The notes under the pieces are model-generated. The model did not search any database and was not told the origin of the DNA. It saw only the letters and a program-made list of their open reading frames with translations. A stretch of DNA of 64,000 nucleotides, taken from the NCBI RefSeq assembly GCF_018139145.2, contig NC_059479.1, forward strand, positions 5,580,001 through 5,644,000, read 5' to 3'. Positions 50,036 through 62,700 of this stretch are shown in pieces. How positions within the stretch are numbered: position 1 is the first letter of the stretch; every line of letters starts with the position of its first letter. The position numbers were made by a program, and so were the translations under genes. The DNA comes from Gymnogyps californianus. Lineage: Eukaryota > Chordata > Aves > Accipitriformes > Cathartidae.

Positions 50036-52228
50036 AAACCTTCGCATAGGATCCTTTTATGTCCTTTATTATTGTTCTTTCACTGTATCTTCCAGTCATA
50101 GGAACCTCAGCTTAGAAAAAAGACCTGTCATACAATTTATGTGACAGATTTATGGTAATCAAAAGATTTATGTTTTTCTTTATTTTTTTTCTTTTTCTAA
50201 GAATATTTTACTTTAAAACCTGTGCCCTGAAAAGGGTTTTGGATGCTTTAGCTTGATCCAGTAAAGGCAGTCCCATAAGTCTTGTGGCACAATTAGGATA
50301 TGAAGTTTTTCTTATAAATGCTATGAGGAAGCTTTCTTCTCATTTACATCAGTCCTTCAGATCCCCCAAACTTCTCTTAACAAAGGGCAGAAGGATAATA
50401 ATTACTAGTTACATGGAGATTTTGTTTAGACAAACAGGAGAACATGTTTTTGTACCCTGCATTAACTTTAGATTCTAGAGCTTTCTCATTGTTCCGGCAT
50501 ATTTAATTTGCTCTCTCAGCAAATTTTGTTGACACTTTTTGCTTCCTGTAATTTAGGATTTCAAGTTCACCTTGAACTAGAGCTGCATACCAACTGAGGA
50601 AATCTTTCCATTTCTTTGTTTTAATTTTTGGCAGAAGGTGTATTTGCAAGTAGGTGTAGTGTCCTTGCATATGATACCAGCTCTACAGCATTGTACATGC
50701 AGTGTTTTGTTATAATGATTTTTAGCAAGAAATGTTTGCTTTTTCATTTTTTTTCTGTTGATGCTTTGCTCTAATGTGGAAGTTGTCTTATGTTTGCTAG
50801 AGTTTGTTTTCATTATAGATGCCATCTGTGGAACAACTTGGCTTCAAACTATGTTGGAGAATATACAACATTTTCAATAAAAGTAATTCTTATGTCAAGA
50901 CATGGGCATGTTAGGGATTGTAAATTTTGACTTTACTGCCAACCTCTGCCAGATTTTACTTGCCGCTCTCTGCAATTCTCTGTTGAGCAAAATATTGTCA
51001 TTGTTATTCTTTAAACAGTTAAGGACAACATTTCAGTATTAGAAGGGAAAAGATTTCTCAGTATCTTTTCCTTCTTATGTTTTTTTGCTTGTTCCACTCT
51101 GCAGTGTTTTTTACTCACTGTGTAACAAAGTTGGCATTGGCTTGTAAATGTAGTATCTTATTAATAATCTCATTAGCATTCTTTTTTAATGTGTACTGCA
51201 ATTCAAGTGTCAGAGGGGAGCTCCCTTGCCCAATTACTGTCATTGCTTACCTGAAGACTGTAATGATACAGAGTGTTTTTATTTATTTGGTCATAAATGC
51301 AACGGCAGCCGGGAGCCCCAGCCCTGTACTAGGTGTGAGAATCTTTCCAGTGCTGAAGTTTTCATAACAATTTTTGTTGACCTCGACTTTCCCCATCCCC
51401 AGTGCAGAAGTTCCCATAAGATAAAGGTGATGGAGCCATAACACTAGGTAACATCTTTTGCCGTTTGGGTCTAGCAGAGATACATCTCGGAGCACAGGAG
51501 AGGCTGCGTGGCATGGCTCTGATCTCACCAGCGGGCACATCCTATGAAAGAGACTGGTGTCTTTTGCATGCAACTCGACAGGTCTGGCATATGGGACCTC
51601 TATTTTTGTGAAATGAAAGGTCTTTACAGATCAGCACAATCACATATCTGAATTTGAGAGCCTCGTGCCAAAATGTTTCCATGGGCAAAAGTGTATGTCC
51701 CGAATCTATGAAGCTGAGGGTGAAGAGGGATAATTAATTCATGGACAAGAGTTTTGACTGCCTCTGTTCCCACAGAGGTAGACATGGGCTGGATTTGCAT
51801 CCCTGTCCAGCAGCCACCCAGCAAGGGCAGGCTCTTTTTACTCACATCTTCTTGCATTTATATGCAGATTTGGATTACAGCAGCGCAACTCAAGCAGAGT
51901 GGAGGGTTACAGCATGGGAGCCACACGTGAAGTAACTGAGGTTCAAGGGTATATCAGCCACCTTTAGTATGTTATTTCCTTAGATGCTCTTGCATCCTCT
52001 GTTAAGTCCTAGAGGCAATGGAAGAGATGTGGCCAGATGGTAATGCTTTATTGGTGTAGTGCAGCACTTCATCTGCATTAGGCTGTGAAATGATGGTTAG
52101 GTGACGTCCACAGCACAGGGAACGCTTCAGCTGCCTGAAGTCTGCTCAGACTTACCCAAGTGATAGAAATCTATTTTCTAACTTCTGTCACTAAGTTCAA
52201 GTAGCTTTGTATAAAGAGCCGCACAAAG

Positions 52229-52233
52229 ATGGT
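52229..52233. repeat. 5-bp target site duplication, left copy
   Basis: ATGGT directly precedes the LTR and recurs at 53166-53170. Confidence 0.88.
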
Positions 52234-52418
52234 TGTCGTGGTTTAGGCCCAGCTGGCAACAAAGCACCACGCAGCCGCTTGCTCACTCCTCCCCTCCGGC
52301 GGGATGGAGAGGAGGAAATACAACAAAAGGCTTGTGAGTCAAGACAAGGACAGGGAGGGACCACTCACCAATTGTGGTCACAGGCAAAACAGACTTCGTT
52401 TGGGGAAAAATAGGTCAA

Positions 52419-52424
52419 TTTAAT
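52419..52424 (-). terminator. Likely LTR polyadenylation signal
   Basis: ATTAAA on the minus strand lies about 190 bases before the LTR 3' end, consistent with a polyadenylation signal followed by a U5-like region. Confidence 0.45.
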
Positions 52425-52434
52425 TTGTTACTAA

Positions 52435-53070
52435 TCAAATCCGAGTAGAATGATGAGAAATAGAACCATATCTTAAAATCACACCTTCCCCCCGCCCCTC
52501 CCTTCTTCCCGGGCTCAGCTTTGCTCCCAATTCCTCTACCTCCTCCCCCAGCGGTGCAGGGGGCGGGAATGGGGCTGCGGTCAGTTCGTCCACACATTGT
52601 CTCTGCTGCTCCTTCCTCCTCAGGGGGAGGCTCCTCACACTCTTCCCCGCTCCAGCACGGGGTCCCTCTCCGTCAGCCATGATCTCCCTCGTCCCGCACT
52701 GCAGTTCTCCGCAAACTGCTCCAGCCTGGGCTTTCCCACAGAGTCACGGCCTTCTCCGGGCCCAGCCACCTGCTCTGGCGTGGGGTCCTCCACGGGCTGC
52801 AGGGGAATCTCTGCTCCGCCATTAACCTCCATGGGCTGCAGGGGGACAGCCTGCCATCTCACCAGGGGCTGCAGGGGAATCTCTGCTCTGGTGCACCTCC
52901 TCCCTCTCCTTCTTCACTGCCCTCAGTGTCTGCATGATTGTTTCTCTCACATCCCACTCCTCTCTCCACTGCTGGTTTTGCAGCAGTCTTTTTCCCCTCC
53001 TTAAATCTGTTATCCCAGAGGCACTGCCACCGTCGCTGATGGGCTCGGCCTTGGCCAGCGGCAGGTCCAA
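52435..53070 (-). other. Coding-like frames inside the family B LTR
   Basis: Three overlapping minus-strand frames tile the LTR in sense orientation: 53070-52822 (82 codons), 52862-52635 (75) and 52680-52435 (81). The first starts with Met and has a basic/acidic stretch of about 30 residues rich in R, K, E and Q (residues about 24-60) that could form a helix. The second continues with a P- and E-rich peptide. One ancestral frame broken by two shifts is possible, but GC-rich sequence is often open by chance. No known domain is recognised. Confidence 0.25.
52794..52888 (-). repeat. Internal 72-bp-spaced repeat in the LTR
   Basis: On the plus strand GGGCTGCAGGGGAATCTCTG occurs at 52794 and again at 52866, exactly 72 bases apart. 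A partial copy (GGGCTGCAGGGGGACAG) lies at 52833. The spacing is a multiple of three, so duplication would preserve a reading frame. Confidence 0.8.
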
Positions 53071-53165
53071 CTTGGAGCTGTGGAAGCTTCTAGCACCTTG
53101 TCACAGGAGCCACCCCTGTAGCCCCTGCCCCGCTACACAAAACCCCACCATGCAAAGCCAACACA

Positions 53166-53170
53166 ATGGT
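53166..53170. repeat. 5-bp target site duplication, right copy
   Basis: ATGGT, identical to 52229-52233. Confidence 0.88.
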
Positions 53171-56100
53171 TCTGCTGGTTTTTGCCCCATTTAATCTTCT
53201 GCTGACTGACAGCAAACATGAATGACAAACTTGATACCTTGAGTTCCTTGCATTGGCGTAGCAATGTCACTTGCAGCGCTTCTCTGTTGATGGTGAAGTA
53301 TTTTCATCTCCTGGTTGTTGATCGACATTGTAAATCTTACAAAAGCAAAGGTTTAGAAATGTACTTTCAGTTACAGTGCTCAGATGATATTCCATATGCA
53401 TTGTGTGTATCTGTTTTGCTGAACAATGGTATAGTAAATAGAAATATTTAATCTCTGAATTGTTAACACATTGCCTGTGAGTTTTTGGAGAATTACTTGT
53501 TTGTGTCTTGATTTGTCAAATTAGCGCAGTGAACAGATTTGCAGACTTCATATAGTAAGATTATATATTAAACATGAAGTCTGTACAACTATTATTGTGG
53601 CCTAATCTTTGTAATGCTTATGCTTCAAATGACCTCATACTGTAGATTTACCTAATAATGTGATATTTTGGATTGAGGGCAGGACTTTCAGATTTTTCTG
53701 CTGGTCACCACTCCTGTTGTAACTGAGGTCAAATTACTGAATGAGCAAACCTTTCCAACAGCGTCCGTGGAAGAAACTCTCAAACTCAGCTGTTTATTTT
53801 TGATGAATCAGACTAACTGTAACCAAACATTTTTGCTCTACAGTTTGTTTCTTAAACCACTGCCTATCATGAGTAAGCTCACTGTGGCTATGGCACCCAA
53901 AGAAACTGTCCTGGCAACCTGCCATACAATGACATGGTTTATGTTCCTTTGTTCCATCAGAAAATGATAATTTGTTTACTTAAAAGTATCATCCATGCTT
54001 CAATCTTCATTTTTCTTACCTTTGGAAACGGCTGCAGCTCAATGAAGGAGAGTGTGATCTTATATGTGACATATATATAATGTTATATATATAAAGTATA
54101 TAGTAAAAATTAGTTGATAATCAGTTGATGTATGGGTGTTTTCTTGTGAAGCTTAACCAGCTGGTATTTTTAAATCCTACACCATCCTTAGGTGAAAAGT
54201 TAAATGCAAAGTGTTATGATGAGAAGAATAAATAGCATATGTTGGAACATAAGTGCACAATATGCAGTGCAAGAGATCCCAAAGTGTGGCCCAAAGCAGT
54301 CTCTAATCCTATTGCCGTGAACAGAGGATTGTGTGACTCAACCATGTACAAAGGCAAATAGTTGACAAACATTTCTGGTATGAATGGGTAGGACTTTGGG
54401 AAAGTCCTAAGGATTGTGTTTTTTCTCCCACAGCATAAAACCCATCTGGGATGTAGCTCCTCTCTTTCAGGTTCCAGTTCTATCCTCTTACAAAACATAT
54501 TAAAAGCTGTACTTCTGTGGTTTAGAAATGACTTACCATTGATGTGATAGTTTAATTCTTTACTGTAGAAACTGTGTGAAGAATATCAAACCATTAACTC
54601 AATTTTATAAAATTATTAGCTTAATGTAATCAGTTGCAAATGAAGCTGCCGTTACGTTTTCCGTTCACTGGAGACTCTATTAGGCAAAGTGCAAAGGATT
54701 ATGGGAGGATGAGGATGAACTTTCCTCTTGCCCACTATCCGCGTGTACGATGTTGTAAATATGTATTACGAGTGAAGTAGTTATTGAAGCCAAGAAGGTG
54801 AACTAATTCTGACTAGATGTTCAAACCAGAATGTCAATCAGCATGATCACTGCAACTCATCATGCGTTGCTCCCAGCAGATGGTCTGATAGCACACTTGT
54901 AATTTATTAGCTAATGTGAGACACCATATTGATTTAGTACTCTCTCTGTTATACCAGCTCACTGCTATGTGGTGCAATTCTGCCTTGGAGCATGACCTCA
55001 ATGAAATGAGCTTTAGGTCTATAACAGCACCAATATAAATCATGTGTCTCACCAAAACACTCCTAAATGTTGACTAGTAATTAAAATTTGCATGGAGATG
55101 GGTGTATCTAGCCATCCACACGAGCTGTTTTATAGTTTTATATGTTTAGTGTATTTGGATTAGTTAAACCTTAAGCTCTTCATCTGGTTTCGTAAGGGTG
55201 TGTGCAGTCCTCACTTAAATTGGTAAGAATCCATATTTCAGATGCGTTTTCGGACTTGTGTGACTCCTAATTTTACAAGATTTCAGCAGAGAGGTAAATG
55301 TCTAAATACCTTTGAGGAGCTGAGAAGAACTTTTTTTTTTTTTGCTAAAGGTCTTTTATTGCTTATACGAAGATTCAAAACTTGCTGGAATTTTTCTCTT
55401 GAGCTAAGAAAGTCTCAAGTTTTTTAAAATTGAAGGAAAAGTTAGGAAGGCACTTCTCCCATTACCTTACAATTAATATTTTATTTATATTACTTGCATG
55501 AAGTGTGTCTCTATCAGTCTGAGATCTATGGTCAAGTGTATTCTTTCCACTTAACTGCAAGTTTTCAAGATTCTCTGGGGATATGGTATCCAGTATTTCT
55601 ATTAAAAGAGAGTGCATGCAATAGAGTTTGACTTCCCTAAGGAAAACAGAATGAAGTTCGCACAGATTGTTCTATAGATTCATAAGCAAAAGGGCAGGAG
55701 GAGGGAGATGTGAGATTTATGTTCGGTTACCAGCAAGACTTGGTCACATTAGTGACCCCATGTTGAAGGTCGCCAGTCTTAGGAAGATCATCTGTATAGG
55801 TGAACGATTTCACAATTTGTAACAATAAAGAGTCATGTAGGTCCTTGGATTTCCAGCCTGAGGGACTGGGAATTTTATCACTACACTTTGGCTAGTGCTC
55901 TTCTTCATGCTCTTGCAAAGCATCTAGTTTCTCTTAACCACACCTGAATTTCTATGTGTGTAGTTAGGACATTATTTTTTTGTCTCTGAGGGGTTTGTTT
56001 GATAGATAGCTACCTCTGAGTTATGCTCCATATTAGTACAACTGTTAAATTTAACACTGTGTAAAATTTGACAGACATAAAGACAAAACCTTATGATTAA

Positions 56101-59100
56101 AAGCCAATAATCAACATAAAATAGTAAACTACCCCCCGAAATTTTAAACTAATATGTATCTTTGTATTGCGTCAGAATTTATCACAGATGTGGTGAAGAA
56201 AGAATTGATAGTTGAAGCTTCTAGATAGTACCTCCATTAATTAAGTTTCCAGCTTTTAGATGGGAATAAGCAACATGTATTTATATGAAACTTGCACATC
56301 AAATTCCTTCACTGACAGGAGAAAGAAAATTATTTATAGCAGTCTTCACTGGCTTTACTATTGCTAATTAGTTTCTAGTAGTTAATGGAATAGATGAGAT
56401 TATGGAATTAAACCAATGCAGCTAGCAGTGTTTTGCCAGACAGTTAGGATTTAGTGATAGGCTGAAAAAAGTTAGTAAACAGTAATGGATAAATGACAGC
56501 TTGGATTAATTTCAGAGTGGAATGCTCTTTCTTGCAGGTATGATAGTTTCTGAATATTAAGTGGATGTTTCCTAGAGTCTGAATTCTGAAGAGCTAGTTA
56601 AATTAGACTGTAGGAATATTTAAAAGGCAAGATTATAGATTTTTTTAACAAGAATTTCCCTCCCCCCCATATTATCATTCTCATCTTAGTGTTTTGGATC
56701 TGTGGTGAATAATGGAACGCAAGTGGCACTGGAAAATGTACTGTGCTTAACACTTTGTAAAAACTGTGAAAATAAGGAACAGGAAAGCAATGCAAATGTG
56801 GCTTGTGCTAAGGAGACGTATGTGGTAGGTCAAGTATAGAATGATGTCTCGTGCTAATGAAGTCACCATATCTGTGAGCAAACAAGTGTAAACTTGGGCA
56901 AAATCTAACTGTTATCAGTTTCACATATCAGTGGTAACTGAGAGCGATGTGAGTTGGGTTTGATTTGTGTTCTGGCCTGAGACATGACCATATCCGAGAA
57001 AATCTTAATTATGATTAAACGGCTCATAAGGAGTTTCCATGTAAAAGTATAGAGAAAATTTACCAGTTTAAGAATATTCATCCCTAGTACTTCACATGCA
57101 TTGTGTGTAAGCTGTGAGGCATGTAAAATGCTTTTTAATCAGGTCTGAATTAGGATTATGATAATAATCAAAAAGTCCAGATGGCCGTTTTTGGAATATT
57201 TCTGTTTTTTGCTGTATCGTGGAGACCGTTGGGTCTTTGTGTCCTCCAGGATGAAAAAGTCAAACACAGACGTTCACCTCTGACTATCCCAGTCTGGTCC
57301 TAACGAGTAAATAAGCATGATGGTGCCAATTTAAAGATATTTATAAACTACTTGTAAAGAGAAATAAAGAAAACATCCTAACATAACAGTATCGGTTACT
57401 TACATGTCTACCTATCAACAGTTAAAAAATTCATACAGTTACCTGTCAGTTATTTCTTGTGCTGATCAGGCAGTTATGATTACCTCTTTGTTTGAAAATG
57501 AGTTAGTGTTTCTTCTGAAATTGGGCTCTTGCTAAAGTTATAGAAGCTCTTCAGAATGAAACTAATTTGAAACAGAAAATTAAATGTTAGTTACATGTGA
57601 TTGCAGATGAGAATTTTTTCCCGAGACCCTTTTGTTTGATATAAATGTGCTGATTTCTGTGAAACAAGTATTTTAAAGTGCTAACTCTTTGATACTCATC
57701 TTGTGAGCAGTTTTCAATCTGATTTTATTTTCCCACCAATAATATATTTCCTGCTGTTTGGAAACTACATGCAGCTGGCAACATCACTTTGAAATATTCT
57801 TATATTAAAATGTAACACACAATGATAAAGGGAACTACACTGATGTTAATTCTCAGTTTAACTGTGCCAAAAATTAGTGACTACGAGTTGTAAAGTAATG
57901 AGAGGGGCTCTGAAACAAATGTGGTGATAAAATGATGATGTGTTTGGCCTTTGCTGCAAAGGCACCTAGCAGATCTCTCTCAACGTTGCCACTGAAAGGA
58001 CTTGATTGATCCTAAATTAGGCTTGTCTTGCCTAGGTCCACAGGCCGTTGGCCTTATTTTTTATGAAGAAGAAAGGTTTACAGTATACTGAGCTTTTCAC
58101 ATGCATGAGAAATAGCAGATCACTGGCACAAGCTCCGTGTCCTTAACTATGGAACTGAGAGAAAATTTCAAATAAAATGTCACTATATGGTTTTAATACA
58201 GTCGAAGTAATCTACTTTTCACGTTTTTTTCAGTAATGGACTAAATTGAAATGGCCATAAAAAAGACCAGTCAGAACTGTTAACATTTGGTGGAGTCTTT
58301 GTAAACAAATATAAATAAGATACCCTAGGGACTGTTAGGCAACCACAGTAGTCACCAGCCCAACCGCCACGACATGCTATAGCTTTGTTGGAGCTACCTA
58401 CAGCCAAACAGAACCAGACCAAAATGTGCCTGACATCATCACAGCCTCAAGTGTGCCCTGGCAAGTAAAATGGAGTGGTTTGGTAAAGACCTGATAGGTA
58501 AAAACAGAGCTTAAAAGAAATGAACTCATTTGGCTGAAAGTGATTAAGAAGCACACGGATCTGGAGGGGGTTTATCAGTGGGGATTGGGCTAATGTGGTG
58601 GAAAGAGCTTCTTCAGTGGGCACTGCTAGAGTCAGAGGAGGGCACAGCCTGATACTTCCAAATTAATAATGTCTGAAAACAGATTTGAAATCCCAGGTGG
58701 TTTCTTAAATTGGTCTTTTGTTTAAATAAGGTAAAAACTGTATTTTTATGTGGGAGCTGACCATTAGGGAATTATAGTAGGAAATAAGTATTCCCAAACT
58801 GATGTATGCTGGGTTTATGCACATCTATATTGAAAAATATTTTTAAAAAATAATACACAGGGAGATAAATTGTGACTTGATTTCGGAATGCTGATTAATT
58901 TGGTGCTCAGTGTACATTTCCCAAAAAAGGTTAATGAATCTGTTGAACTAATGAACTTTTCTTAATTAATACAAGTTTCAATTTTCTCAGAGCAAGGGCG
59001 TTAGAGGAGAGCAATGAATATCAAACAAATAAGCACATAGGCACCACATTTTTGTCAACTAAAAATACATAGAGGATTGAGTTATTTTGCTGCCTTTATA

Positions 59101-59309
59101 CAAGACACTTAAGGAGTGAATCTGTGTATGTAAATATATGTAGATATTTCAGGACTCTCTCCAGAGTGTTTTTATAGGTAGAGTTGAGCTTTTGTCCCTC
59201 TGAGACGCTTTTTCTTTGTGTAGCTATTTCACAGAGGTGAAATTCCTACGAGGAAGAAATAATTGTTCTTTTAGTTAAATTGGCTTATAGATGCTAAAGT
59301 GGAAAGGTT
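53171..59309. other. Unique AT-rich sequence, no gene seen
   Basis: No gene, LINE or LTR recognised. An AT-rich tract with repeated ATATAT lies at 54061-54105. Open frames are short (94 codons or fewer) and unrecognised. Confidence 0.55.
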
Positions 59310-59760
59310 CCCGCTCAGCGCGGAGGCTTTTTTCCCTCACTAATGTCTAAAACTAAATCGCCCTCAGGCCTTGAGCAAATGGCCAGCCTTGTAAAAGAGT
59401 GTGTTCACCAAAGTGCTAAACGAGAGGTGGCAGGAGCTGAACGGAGGGGGATTCTCGGAGGAGCATGGTACGTACCGCTCTGTATTTGCCTGAGGTGAAG
59501 TTACAAAGCGGCTCCCATCGCCGAGGTGAGCAGGTAAGTGAAAATAGGAGCTCAGTAGCTGGGAATGTAAAAGTCGCTGCCTGCCCCTGGCCGCTCGTCT
59601 TCAGAACAGCTGTCAGCGGGGCGGCCGGTGTGCTCGTGCCGCCGTGAAGGCGTGCGGAACCCTCTGGGGGCTTGAGGAAACATATGTTCGAAAGCGAACT
59701 TCTTTGTTCGCCTGCCAGAGTCATGCTGCACCTTTTCATCCCCGGGTATCCCACTAACCA
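59310..59760. promoter_or_regulatory. CpG-island-like segment, candidate promoter
   Basis: More than 20 CpGs fall between 59400 and 59735 at about 55% GC. By eye this is near the number expected without CpG loss, unlike everywhere else in the window. On the plus strand two splice-donor matches lie 8 bases apart, GAG|GTGAGC (59525/59526) and CAG|GTAAGT (59533/59534), as might end a first exon. A 138-codon minus-strand frame and a 60-codon plus-strand frame cross it, but neither has a recognisable domain. CpG islands mark vertebrate promoters, so a non-coding RNA or an unrecognised first exon could start here. No TATA box was identified. Confidence 0.5.
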
Positions 59761-62700
59761 TTTCGTGGCTTTACAATGTACTAGGAAATTACTTTCTTCA
59801 CTGATTTTCTTCTGATTTTGACTCAGTTCCACCTTTCAGTATGGGCTTTGGACAGTGCCTCATGCATTTGCTTTTCGGAGTCCAAACTTCCTTGTGAAAT
59901 TACAAGGTTCAGCTCAGCTCGAGTCAAGTGGCTGGAGTATAGCTTGTGGTTATCAGAGGGCAGATCCTTCAGGTCTCTTCCGTCTTTCATAGTCCAAGTG
60001 AAGCAAACTTTTCAAGAGTGCAAGCTGTATGTATGGCTTCAAACGAGGGAAATTTTGTTTCCTCTGTAATCACATTAAATGCCGTAATAAAGAAAAAGGT
60101 ATTAAATAGATCATTCCTATTTATAAAAGTAATATTTATGCCGTTATTCTGCTAAGTAGCTATTAAGGATTGTCAAAGATGATTTGTAAAATAGGAAGCT
60201 AGAGCTTAATTATGTAGACTTTTGTGGTTAGCAGGGCTCCCTGTTACATCCTCTTTCTGAAGCAGGAAATTTATTGAGCTCGTACACCAAAGGGAAGTAA
60301 CGGGGTGTGAGGGAGAGCGGGAGGAAATACAGCTGTTGTGAAGGGTCGTTAGGATGGATGTTCTGCTCTATAGAGTTTCTTTTGAAATGTAGTCCAAGCC
60401 ACCCTGTGTTTGGGTAGCACTGGCTGCCTTTTGAGAACCTTATATACAGTTTCAAGAGTCCCTTTTTATTTTAGCTCATGGATGCGGCAGCTGAAAGATC
60501 CCTCTCATTTTTTCTTTCCTTAAATTGTCTTCGTTTCTCGGAATGAGCTTTGAAGTAAGTCTGTGATGCTTTTTGGCACTCCTGTATCGGTACGCAGTCC
60601 TACACCGGAGTTACCCTTACTGATGTGTAGGATTATGATGAATATGGAAAGAAATCACTGTCTCTTTGTACTTGCTTGCTTGTCTGGTCAGAGCTGATGG
60701 TCTGTAGGCGAGGAAGTAAACTGTTGTCAACACGGGGCTCAGAAAGGGCTTGCAAGGAGTAACAGGGAGCCAGGAAACTATACCTGTTTCTATTCCAAGG
60801 GTGGGCAGGTTGCTGTGACTTGGTTGATATTGAAATAATTTTACATAATCTTTTGAATCCTTCAATTTCTTTTAATAGAGAAGGTCCCCTCTTGCTTCTG
60901 ATATAATGCATATGTTTTATAAATGCTTTTCTATGTTTTAAAATTTTAGTACTAAATAAAACAAATTTAATAAATTAGTTTGTAATCAAAATAAACTACC
61001 TGTTAGTTTTCAAACATAATGTTAAGCATTTTTTTAACTTACAAGAAAACCATTAGGCAAACAAACTTATATGAACTCTGTGTCTGTGTTCTCTTTTATG
61101 TTCTCTTTTAAACTAGTTTTGTTATTTACTGTCTATAGTATTGATGGACCTACTCTATGAATTAAACTTTTATTAAGTAATAACTTAAAGCTTCTATATT
61201 CTTCTGCCCCTCTCACTATACATATAGCTTTCAAAGCCAGTTTTGAAGGGTTTATATAAAGTTAAAATAACTTAGGAGAAAAATTCAAATTGTAAGTATG
61301 GTCTAAAGAGCAATGAATAAGACTGGCCTCTTCTTACTGAAAGAAACTCACCCTTAAACTTTGCGTGTGTATTTAAAATCACAAACATTATTTTAACAAG
61401 ATAATATTGTATTAGTTAACAATGTGCTAGCAACAAAGTATAGAAAATGGAATTGACTTCTTTGCTTTGCATTTATCGGCATTGTTGTGCTTCTATTTTC
61501 AATTCCAGGAATTGTATTATTGATGAGGTTATATGTCTCAGATTAACCTTGCAAAGGTACATGGAACGGAGGGGAAAACCATTATATTTGTGTATTTTTA
61601 ATAATTCACACTTCAGACAGATAAAGATCTTAATGTATGTTGCTTTAATGTACAGCCATTCGTGTAATCACAATTCCTTCTGAAGCACTAACAGCATAGA
61701 TCCATCTACATTGCCGTTCAGTTAGCAGTATGGATTGAACAGCTGCTAGAGGAGCAGTATAGACATGCACGCAGTAATCAAATGCTTGCTTTGAGCAGGA
61801 AGCTGTAAAATAAAGCATCTTTAGAATAAAAGTGCCTTGAAAAGGGGAGCGTGTGTTTATAACTTGCACAACGAACATAAGTAAAATCAATGCCAGGAAG
61901 CAGGTTAATGCCCCAGCTCCTTTCACACGGCTTTCGGGATACTTAGGTGGATGCCGAGCAGTACAAAGATGAAATGTTTTCTACTCCATTGAAGGCCCAG
62001 GTATCTTAAGAGGCTGAAAAACACACAGCTCCTGTGAGGGCTGAAAGGGGTCTTCTTGCAAGCCCCTGTTTTTGTCCCCAGCATTTGTGGGAAATCAGGC
62101 ATATGACGATTAATCCTTGTGTTACATTGATTGAGCTGTTTGTACAAACCCAACTCTGTTAATATACAGCTCCATCTGTAGAGAATACAGAATATTCAGG
62201 CACTATAATGGAACAATCAAGAAAAGCGGCTCACATTCTTCCTGGGAGAGTACTATGAGAACACAGTACAAAAGTAAGCAAATGAAAATGTTACCTAAAT
62301 ATCAAGTGACAATATTCCTTTAGTGCTTTTGTAAGACTCTGTTCAAAAATCCATTCTCTCTAATATTCAGCAAGCTTATTTTTGTTTTGAAAATAAAATT
62401 TGGTTTGCTACGCTCATTTTTAACTTGTGTAAATATTTTCTTGTATTTTCTTATTTAACTACATTGTATTTCTTTTTTCCACTGTCACAGATGTAGGCAA
62501 TTTTCTATCTCCTCCCCCCAGCATTTTTTTGGCAGCTAATGAATGCAGTCCTTTGGATCTCATCTGATCTTTGGCAGGATATCTGGAATTGATGTCCTAG
62601 GATGTGTGTAGCTAGCTCAGTAATGATGTTACAGGAAAACTAAACACTCCAAGCTACAAAGCTCTATTCAGAAATTTTATCTCTGATCCAGAGGCAAACT

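Larger units (their letters stand above)
32621..52228. other. Unique non-coding sequence
   Basis: Nearly 20 kb without a recognisable gene, LINE or LTR. Simple repeats: AC (38304-38316), CTAG/ACCT-rich (42625-42702), TA (45121-45140), CAG (49650-49673). Poly-T runs of 15 occur at 36414-36428 and 41671-41685. There is a 17-bp tandem duplication (49945-49978), hairpins at 35108-35159 and 50008-50035, and a 14-bp palindrome at 41751-41764. A 115-codon minus-strand frame (41172-41519) is unrecognised. A cluster of TAAT cores lies at 45561-45590. Confidence 0.5.
52234..53165 (-). mobile_element. Solo endogenous retrovirus LTR (family B), minus strand
   Basis: This 932-bp LTR reads TGTGTTGGCTTTGC... 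to ...TAAACCACGACA on the minus strand. It has intact TG/CA ends and a perfect 5-bp duplication (ATGGT) on both sides, so it is a complete solo LTR. ATTAAA on the minus strand (52419-52424) is a likely polyadenylation signal. Its last 55 or so bases are nearly the same as the 3' end of the family A LTRs (GAGTGAGCAAGCGGCTG..., ...TAAACCAC.ACA), while the rest is different. It is GC-rich and, unusually for an LTR, largely open on the sense strand. I recognise this as a common avian LTR type but cannot name the subfamily without a library. Confidence 0.92.

Noticed and set aside
52207..52413. Plus-strand frame of 68 codons across the LTR edge
   Set aside because: It starts in flanking DNA and runs antisense into the family B LTR.
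59416..59832. Minus-strand frame of 138 codons
   Set aside because: It crosses the CpG-rich segment, where stops are rare for compositional reasons. The translation shows no domain.
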